NCBI GenBank assembly: GCA_964387745.1
Contig: CAYLXL010000059.1
Location: 1 to 9,014, forward strand
Length of the DNA stretch: 9,014 nucleotides
Direction of reading: 5' to 3'
Source: JAGOUU01 sp964387745
GTDB taxonomy: Bacteria; Pseudomonadota; Gammaproteobacteria; JAGOUU01
This document shows, piece after piece, positions 1 through 9,000 of this stretch. Below the pieces are notes generated by a model. The model saw only the letters and a program-made list of their open reading frames with translations. It did not search any database and had not been told where the DNA came from. Numbering within the stretch: position 1 is the first letter of the stretch; each line of letters opens with the position of its first letter. The translations under genes were made by a program, and so were the position numbers.

Positions 1-3000
1 GTAAGTACATTATAAGTTACAGGTGTATCTTCATTGGTTGTAATGCTATCAGCAACTATGTCTGCAACAGGAGTAATAGTTACGTTAACAGTTGCTGTTT
101 CAGTAACGCCGGCAGGTGAGGTTACAGTGTAAGTAAAGCTATCAGTGCCGTTGAAGTCGGCTGTAGTTGGTACATATTTAACAGTACCAAGGTTAGCATC
201 AATGATAGTTACAGTACCATGAGTACCATTAGTAACAGCAGTTATGCTTTCAGTACCTTCGAAGCTATCATTAGTAAGCACGTTAATAGTAGTACCAGCT
301 GCATCATCTTCAGCGACGGTTAATGTGTCGTTCGCGATATCAGCAACAGCGTTAACAGTTACGTTAACAGTTACAGTTTCAGTAACGCCACCAGAGGTTA
401 CGGTGTAAGTAAAGCTGTCAGAGCCGTTGAAGTCAGCATTAGGAGTATAGGTTACAGTGCCAAGAGCGGCATTAACAATAGTTACAGTACCATTTGTACC
501 TTGAGTAACAGCGGTTATAGTACGGCCTGCACTTTCAAAGTTATCAGCAGAAGCGCCATTAGTACCTGTTAATAGATTAGCAGTAATAGCTGTGTCTTCA
601 TTAGTGGTTAAAGTATCAGCTACGATATCAGCAACAGCAGTAACAGTTACGTTAACAGTTGCAGTTTCAGTAACGCCACCAGAGGTTACGGTGTAAGTAA
701 AGCTGTCAGAGCCGTTGAAGTCAGCATTAGGAGTATAGGTTACAGTGCCAAGAGCGGCATTAACAATAGTTACAGTACCATTTGTACCTTGAGTAACAGC
801 GGTTATAGTACGGCCTGCACTTTCAAAGTTATCAGCAGAAGCGCCATTAGTACCTGTTAATAGATTAGCAGTAATAGCTGTGTCTTCATTAGTGGTTAAA
901 GTATCAGCTACGATATCAGCAACAGCAGTAACAGTTACGTTAACAGTTGCAGTTGAGGCTCCAGAAGAATAAGTGAAGCTGTCAGTGCCATTAAAATCTG
1001 CATTTGGTGTATAAGTAATATTGCCGCCAGAGAATGTAACCGAGCCGTTGGTACCTTGCGTTACAGCTGTTATCGTAGGCGAGCCACTGTCATTAGCAGT
1101 AACATCGTAAGTTATTGGAGTATCTTCGCTTGTGGTGATGCTGTCATTAGTTAACGTGGGAGCAGCAGCGACGGTAACATATACAGTTGCTGTTTCATTA
1201 GCTCCATTTGATGTTACCGTATAAGTAAATTTATCTGTGCCTTCAAATGCGGCATTAGGCGTATAAGTTACACTGCCGTTAGAAGCAAAAGTAACAGATC
1301 CATTAGTACCTTGAGTAACGGCTGTAACAGTACGTCCAGCGTTAACAAAAGTATCAGCGGTTGCACCGTTTGTTCCTGTTAACACATTAGCAGTAATAGC
1401 AGTATTCACACCTGTGAATAAGTTGTCATCTTGTGCATTAGTGATAGGAGTAATCGTTACAGTAACATTAGTAGTTCCGGTAACTGTGCCATCAGTAGCT
1501 ATGTAAGTAAACGTATCAGTGCCATGATAATCATCTATAGGTGTGTAGATGATCTGACCAGTTGATAAAAATGATACAGTACCGTACGATCCTTGTGTAA
1601 CACTGGTTATACTTGGTGTTCCTGAAAAATAGTCATTGCTGAGAACATTAGCGATAAGCTGTTTGCCTTCAGTTGTAGTTAACGAATCATTAAATACACC
1701 ATTTAAGACTGCAGGTACAGAGAATTCAGAAGTTTGGAAATAAGTGTTGCCAGCGAATTGTTGAGATGCAGTTGCTTTAATATAAGGACCAGCTAATGTT
1801 CCATTATAGTTGAATGTAAAACTTCCACTAGTACCACTTAAGGTCACATTAACAGAACCCAAATATTGGTCAACATCGTTTTGACCTATGCCTGCATATA
1901 GATCTATACGGCTTGTGGTGCCGCTATTGCTATTAAGTGTTCCAGTTATAGTATATTGATTAACACCGCTAGATGTAACACCAGTTATTATTGGGTAATT
2001 TTGTTTAGCGTTACTGCCTGTATCTGTGTCACCGCCATCATTAGTGTCCGCACCATTATTACCAAGGTCTATATTGATAGCGTTATCATAAAATTTATTT
2101 TGAGTAATTTCGACAAATTGACTTAAGTTGCCAATAAATCCGATACCTGCATCATGAAATCCACTTATAGTGTTATTACTTATCTTGGCGTACTGTGCAT
2201 TTAAGAATTCAACGGCGTTAGTAGCATAGCCATTACCTTCAAATTTTAGCCCCGTGATTTGACTTATTGTACTAGATGTACCTGGTACGGCATTAAATAA
2301 GAAAATACTATTAGTCGCTGTTGTTGAGAATGTGATAGTAGGGCTGCCACTAGTATAACCACCAGCAGTAGTACCATCAATGATGATGGCATCATTGATA
2401 ACTAATGGGCTATCAACGTTGATCTTGCCTCGTAACGGGCTTAAGAATTTTATTGTGTCCCTACCTACTGTATTGTTAGCAGCCATAATTGCTTCACGAA
2501 CAGAAACAACCCCATCAGCGCCACGATTAGCAAATAATGCTGCAATACTAGACACGTTACCATCAACAACATCAGATAAGCTATTAGCAAGTACCCCATT
2601 ACTAGGCGTATACCCTGTTAAAGTGATAGCAGAAGATGGTTCTGAAGTACCAAAACCGGCGCCTGAACGACTTGCTATTGCTCTTATACTAGTGCCAGAT
2701 AAAATTGGGAAGCCTGATGCAGGAGTGCTAAAGTTATACGTGCCTGTACCGCCACTTACAGCTACAGTGGTAGTTCCCAAATATTGTTCAGTACCTGTGC
2801 TTCCAGCATAAATTTCTATAGTATAAACACCATCAGTTGCTGCATTATAGGTGCCCGATACTTGTATATTTCCTGCTGATATCGCTGCTGAAGTAACTAC
2901 AGGAGTTGTTGCAAGTCCACTTGCGCCTATGTTATCAATATTTGCTGTTGACATTGCATAGATAGCATTTTGAGAAAATAGATTATTACTGCCAGTGGTT

Positions 3001-6000
3001 AGCTCGATCCCTTTAACGCCTGTATAAATAACATTTCCAGTAACTGATAAGTTACTTGCATTATCTAGTTTTATGCCTACACTGGTAGTGTCATGAATTA
3101 CGTTGCCGATTATAGAGCCACTTGTTATACTATTGGTTAGGCCAGCAGTAATACCATTAGTAACGTTATATATTTCGTTTGATAAATTACCTACGCCGCC
3201 GAATTTGAATGCATTGGCACCAATATTATTATTAATACCTGTAGATGTTCCAAATCCATCATGAAGTATATTACTGTATATTGCGACATCAGTATTTACT
3301 GTGTTGGTAGCAAAATTAATTTGATTAGTATTGCCAGATATATTATTACCAACAACTTCACTTCCGCTAGCATTGCTGATGTTCACACCGCTAGTATTAA
3401 CGCCGCTACCGTCAATGGTATTATAATACAAGTAAGTTTTAGGTGATCCTAATTGTATACCAGCTGTGGCTCCGATGTTGTCGGCTTTAATAGTATTAAA
3501 ATATATTTTGTTGCCGGTGTTATCATCTGCTATAGAGTTAAGATTAGAGTTAGTGCTGAATACAGCAGCATCACCGCCAATAATAATATTATTTTTGATT
3601 ACATGGTCATCACCGCTACCGGATATTTGTATAGCATATTCTGCACCAGCTTGATTGTTTCTACCATGGATATAGTTATCTTCAATTACTATACCATTTT
3701 GTGAAGTGTTTATCGTGATAGCGCTACTACCAAAATTAGACATTTCAAGGCCTTTTAATACTGACTGACCTGATCCGCTAGTAAAATTGAGGAAAGAACT
3801 TAAGTAACTACTAGAAGTTAAATTGACCGTTGGCCCCGTTGTATCAACTGTACTACCTGCCGCTAAATTACCAGGTATATTTGCAGCACGTCCAGCAGCA
3901 GTAGGGTTATTACCCACAAAAGAGCTCAAATCAAAGTTGTTTGGTAAACTGCCAGAACCAAGATAACCAGGTGCACTAGTGCCATCTATAATTACCGTAT
4001 CTGTAATAGTTAAAGTTGAGGTAAGTGATATAGTGCCTTTTACGTTAAATTTAATAGTATTAGTGCCAATAGAATTATTAGCAGCAAGTATTGCTTCACG
4101 TAGTGATATCTTGCCATCTGCACCTTTATTAGCTAGTAACGCAGCAATGCTAGCTGTGTTGCCGTCAACGAGATCATTAATTGTATCTACTACTACTGAG
4201 TCAGGAGTGTATCCTGAGATTGTAGTAGGAGATGCAAGAATTTCTGAAGTTCCAGTTCCAGCTAAAGTTGCTGTAGCTATAATATTAGTGCTAGGTAAGG
4301 TTTCAAATGCTGCTAAAGGTACACTGAAACTAAAANNNNNNNNNNTAAGGGTGGTTTTTCCTAGATAAACTTCAGGGCCGTTATCTCCAGCAAACAATTC
4401 AATTGTATAAGTTCCAGCACCGCTATTGAGAGTTCCTGTTACAGCAATATTCCCGCCTGTTATTTGTGCTGAAGTAATAACCGGATAATTGAGTAATGCA
4501 TTAGCACCTGTATCAGTATCATTTAAGTCATTGGCTGTTGGCCCATCATTATTTAGATCAATAGCCATGCTGCTGAAAGAAGTAATAAGGTTTTCTGACA
4601 TGACAACGTTAGTGTTACCAGAGTAGATATTAATGCCTTTGGCTACAGAGAAAATGGTATTATTAGATATGGTAATATTACTGGCGTTATTTCGTATCGA
4701 AATTGCATCATTAGTTATGTTGTATATGATGTTGTTTTTTATAGACCCATTGATGGCAACAGTGCTAGAATCAAATACAACGCCATTACTAGCGTTGTAA
4801 ATTTCATTAGCATGGTAGGCACCTGTTCCGCCAACATGAAAATTTTGTAGATGGCTATTTACAACCGCTGAGCTTCCAGCGTCATGGAGTTTATTGCCAT
4901 AAACATAAAAAAATGTGCTAGACAAAGTTACCGGTGAAGCTCCAGTTTTGATCAAATTAGTCCATCCGTGAATGTCATTGCCGACTATTTCTGTTTTTGA
5001 GTTATTTGTGCTTGTATAAATATTTATACCATCGTGATTGGCGCCAAAACCAGAACCATATCCTATTATTTCATTAAAATAATATAAACTTGAGGTTGCT
5101 ATTGACCATATGCCATAGCTTGTTGAATTAGGCGCAATTATAGTATTGAAAGAAACTTGGNNNNNNNNNNGTGTTGCTGAAATGGTTGAAGTAAATCCCA
5201 GCTATAGCAGTAGTGCCGCCCTCGATGATATTGTTCGTGATAATATATTTTGTGCTAGCTCCTGCGAAATTAATAGGCACTTGGTTATTGACCGCGGGTC
5301 TTCCCTCATGGATATAATTATCTCTTATAGTTATGCCGGAGTTATTGTTTATATTGACAAGTAGAGAAAATGCTTTTGATCCAAATTGAGTTATTTCAAA
5401 GCCCTTAATAACACTGTTCGACATATTAGAGCCAAATTCAAAATAAGTAGTAAGATAATTATTACTAGTGATCTTTACTGCATATGGGTTAGCAGTGTTG
5501 ATTGTACTACCTGGTGTCAAATTACCTGGTAAGTTATTAAAACGTAGTGTCTCAGTCGGGTTGTTGAAAACGAAAGTGTTGAGATCAAAGTTTGCGGGCA
5601 AGCCTTCTGGAGGTATATATCCAGGAGCTGAAGTACCATCAATCACTACAGTGTTAGTAATAGTAGGTAATGCAGACGTTAAAGTTAGGGTTCCTCGGAC
5701 AGCGAATTTAATAGTGGTTGGTGTTCCAGTGGCGTTGGATGCTAATATTGCTTCTCTTAAAGATATTAATTTATCTGTGCCTCTGTTCGCTGCCAAAGCA
5801 GCAAAGCTTGTAGTGCTCGTGCTATCTGCTACATCGCTTAATGTTGTAACATGTATGATAGATGAAGCATAACCTGTAGCAGTGATAGCGGCTGAAACTT
5901 CAGATGTATTGCCAGCAGAGGATGTTGCTGTTGCAGTAATAAACGTTCCTGGGAATTGCTGAATTGTATTGACATCAAAAGTATAACTAAAACTACCAGT

Positions 6001-9000
6001 ATTCCCACTCACCACAACGGTAGTTTTTCCGATATATAAATCAGTAAGAACAGGTGAGTTGGTTGAGCTTGCGAAAAATTCAATAGTATAAGTTCCATCT
6101 GCAGTACCAAGAGTACCTGTTATGGTCATGTACTTACCTGCTTGCACAGCAGTAGTCAGAACTGGAAAATTTTGTAGCGTGTTTCCGCCTGTGTCAGTGT
6201 CTGTATTCGCATCATTAGGTGTCGTACCAAAACCGTCAAGGTCTATAGCAATCGGAGTCGTGCCAATTAAGCTCGAGATAGAGTTTTGTGAAAAAGTATT
6301 ACTCACATCATTTGTGTCTGCAGTAACCACAATACCTTTGTTAACATTATAAATCACGTTATTGGTAACTTTAATATTATCGCCCGCTATTGCAATACCG
6401 TAACCAGCAGAGCTTGAGTCATGTAAAGTATTACCGTGAATTCTGGTGCCATCTGATGCATTATTGTTTACATTGACCAAATATGTAGCGCCTTGAACAT
6501 TATTTCCGAAAACTTCATGATTGGTGGTGCCTGCAAGATGTATACCATAGGTATACACAAAACCAGCATTGATTTTATTAAAATATATATACCCTGTGTT
6601 GCTAGTATTAACTAATGCGCCTGTTGAGCCACCAGCTGTTTCACCTAATAATGTATTAAAAGAAATTTGAAGATTACTATTGCTTGGGTTGTCAGCATTT
6701 AGAATAATATCACCACCGCTCAAGATATTATTTTTTATGATATGCCCACTAGTTGCAGAAAAAAGATTTATTGCATATTCTGGATTACCACTATTGTTAT
6801 TGTGATCGTGTATATAGTTATCTTGAATTATAATATTACTTGCATTATTTGTACCAATTATATTAATTGCGCTTTGGCCGAAATTAGAAAATTCTAATCC
6901 CTTTATTACAGCTCCTCCAGATTCACTATCGAAAGTGACTAAGTCTATAGTACCTACAGCGGTAGTAACATGAATTCTTTGTGAAGTTGAGTTTATATTA
7001 CTCCCTGCCGTTAAATACGTTTCTAAATTGTCTGCACGTAGTGTTTGTGTGTTGTAAGTTGTTATGTATGAGCTTAAATCAAAGTTGTTAGGTGCAATAG
7101 GAATATCTAGATATCCTGGTACACTTGAGCCGTCTATAACAATAGGCTTAATAATGTTAGGTAACGCTGAGCCTAAAGTGATTTTACCACCTACATTAAA
7201 ACGAATAGTGGTTACACCGGCTGTATTATTCGCAGCAGTAATGGCTTCACGTAGTGAGATTTTCCCATCAGCGCCGCGATTAGCAAGCAAAGCCGCAACA
7301 CTAGTTGTTGTACCATCTATTGTATCAGCAGTTGTTGAAACAGTTAACACGTTAGCAGCAGGCGTAAATCCCGTCAAGGCTACGCCAGCAGATAGTTCTG
7401 ATGTATAAGTAGTGCCAGCTGAAACGCCTATACGTGTGGCGGTTGCATAGATAGTACCCCCGGTGAAGTAAGGAAGTTCTGTTAGCGGTTTGGTAATAGT
7501 AAAACTGCCATTGTTACTCGTTAATGTTATATCACTATATCCTAAAAACTGTTCGGCACCATTAACGCCACCAAATACTTCTATTCTATAAAGGTCTGTT
7601 GTCTGGACACTATTAAGAGTACCGGAAATAACAATATTGCTTCCGCTTACAGAAGCTGATGTAATAACAGGGAAATTTTGTAGAGCATTGACACCTGTGT
7701 CAGCATCGTTAGTGTCATTAGCTGTAACACCATTCGCACCTATATCAATAGCTATACTGGTAAAGTTATATATCGAATTTTGCATGAATCGAGTGTTATT
7801 AGAGGTTACTTCGATGCCTTTATTTACATTGTAAATAGTATTATTAAAATAGGTTCCGGTGTTACTAGCACCACTTGATATACCTACGCCAGAATTGAAA
7901 TCATGTATAACATTACTGAATATTTCTAAATTAGCATTGCCTGTAACTGATATACCAGTGCCGTTGGAGACACCAAGCCCATCAATAGTATTGAAATATA
8001 TATTAGAGTGGTTGCCGGTGCTTGCGATACCAATATAAACACTAGTACTTTCTGCTATTATGGGTGATATGGTATTAAAAGATATGCGCTGAGTTCCAGC
8101 AGCAACATTCCATATTCCTGCATCACCACCATGGATGATATTATTTTGTATAATGTGTCCAGAACTAGCATTACTGGTAATGATATGAATACCGTACTCT
8201 GTTCCAACTCCATCGCTGTGTCTATTGTGAATATAATTATCTAACACACTGATTTGGGTGGCACCAGCTGTGCCTGGGTTAAGGTAGATTGCACTACTTC
8301 CGAACTTTTCTATTTCAAGTCCTTTTATTATAGAACCTCCGGAGCCCGTACCGAAATCAAAAAAAGTTCCAAAAATGTAAGTGCTTGCTGATATTTTTAC
8401 GGTTAATCCCGCCGTATAAGTAGTGCTACCAGGTGTTAAGTCTGCAGGTACATTAGCAAGCCTAGTTGTTAATGTATTATAAGTGGTCATGAAAGCATTA
8501 AGATCAAAAGGTCCCGAAGAATCTCCAGGTAAAGTGGCTGGTATTTGGTAGCCAGGGGCAGTTGTTCCATCTATTGTTAATGGTTGAGTGATAGTTGGTA
8601 AGCTCGAGCCTATGGTAATTGTGCCACTTACAGCAAAGTTAATAGTATCAGCACCGGAGATTCCATTATTTGTCGCAGTAATCGCTTCCCGTAAAGATAT
8701 ACCGTCACCACCATTACTTGCAATCAGATTAGCTACACTAGAAGTATCACCGTTAATATTATCCAATAGATTAGTAACAGTAACAGTCGCTAAAATTCCT
8801 TGATATTGTTGTTGTATAGTTGTACTAAAAGCTGCTTGCGCTGTAATCTGACCATGATTAACTTCTAAAATCCAGTTACCGCCTAATGCTGCGCTACCCG
8901 TGATATCAGAGCTTGCTGCTATATCAATATTGATAATACTATGTAAATCAGCTACAAACTTTTGTCCTTCGGCGCCTTCAGCAACGTTACAGCCATAGAA

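Larger units (their letters stand above)
1..1710 (-). repeat. Tandem array of seven Big_9/Cadherin_5-like domains (last one cut by the window edge)
   Basis: Seven units follow one another in frame. Taking the conserved final strand (TVNVTV or close) as boundary, they are, in translation order: 1459-1710 (about 84 residues), 1177-1458 (94), 937-1176 (80), 649-936 (96), 361-648 (96), 82-360 (93) and 1-81 (partial). The common plan is D-x-L/I-T-T-N-E-D-T near the start, ANxLTGTNG or NVLTND, TAVTQGTNGTVT, YTPNADFNGTDSFTYTV and a final ETATVNVTV strand. This is the usual signature of bacterial Ig domains of the Big_9 or Cadherin_5 type, which form long stalks and often bind calcium at their joints. 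The first two units lack the NEDT motif (TTTEGKQ and FTGVNTA instead). The array continues beyond position 1, so the total number of units is unknown. Confidence 0.9.
4204..5862 (-). other. Module C: ISLREA segment, beta-helix and Ig-like cap, interrupted by both N gaps
   Basis: Third module, about 550 residues. It begins with IIHVTTLSDVADS and ISLREAI at 5746-5766, then IDGTSAPGY, the insert (NFDLNTFVFNNPTETLR, then NLTPGS), and rungs with IRDNYIHEG and YIITNNIIEGG up to the first N run. After that run the chain resumes one frame away with QVSFNTIIAPN and continues through YFNEIIG, IVGNDIHGW, YGNKLHD, ANEIYN, NNIIYN, SNNTIFSVAKGI and SENLITSF. The turn ANDLNDTDTGAN and LLNYPVITSA (near 4475-4505) lead to a cap containing GTLNS, YTIELFAG and LGKTTL. 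The second N run falls in the following hairpin, and the cap resumes with FSFSVPL and IIATATLAG. All parts match A and B, so the module is intact apart from the two sequence gaps. Confidence 0.82.

Noticed and set aside
1..1480. Regular direct repeats that might suggest a CRISPR array or intergenic satellite
   Set aside because: The units are 240-288 bases, all multiples of three, stay in one coding frame and translate into Ig/cadherin-like domains. There are no short repeats separated by unique spacers.
3261..3704. Overlapping short plus-strand frames at 3261-3446, 3453-3704 and 3466-3654
   Set aside because: They lie opposite the beta-helix of module D, overlap one another in different frames and have no recognisable content. 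The minus-strand frame here has clear helix rungs.
5128..5130. Stop codon ending the gene after module C's first rungs, or a pseudogene
   Set aside because: It appears only when ten N are counted as real bases. With a gap of 0 or 3n bases the chain continues as QVSFNTIIAPN, which matches the sister modules.
8764..8766. TTG as a gene start on the minus strand
   Set aside because: The frame is open upstream to the window edge and encodes a recognisable DUF4347 end, so this is an internal Leu codon.
1711..8772. Beta-helix modules as polysaccharide lyase or hydrolase enzymes
   Set aside because: I could not find a clustered set of catalytic residues of pectate lyase or polygalacturonase type. 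The Asn-rich rungs are generic PbH1 pattern, so an enzyme name would be unsupported.
2380..8803. Plus-strand open frames of 60-145 codons (for example 2380-2811, 3979-4368, 5468-5872, 7064-7408, 8588-8803)
   Set aside because: They lie opposite the same conserved part of each module (the ISLREA segment and first strands) and look alike only because the modules are repeats. They have low-complexity, Val/Leu/Ala-rich translations, and no ribosome binding site or domain was recognised.
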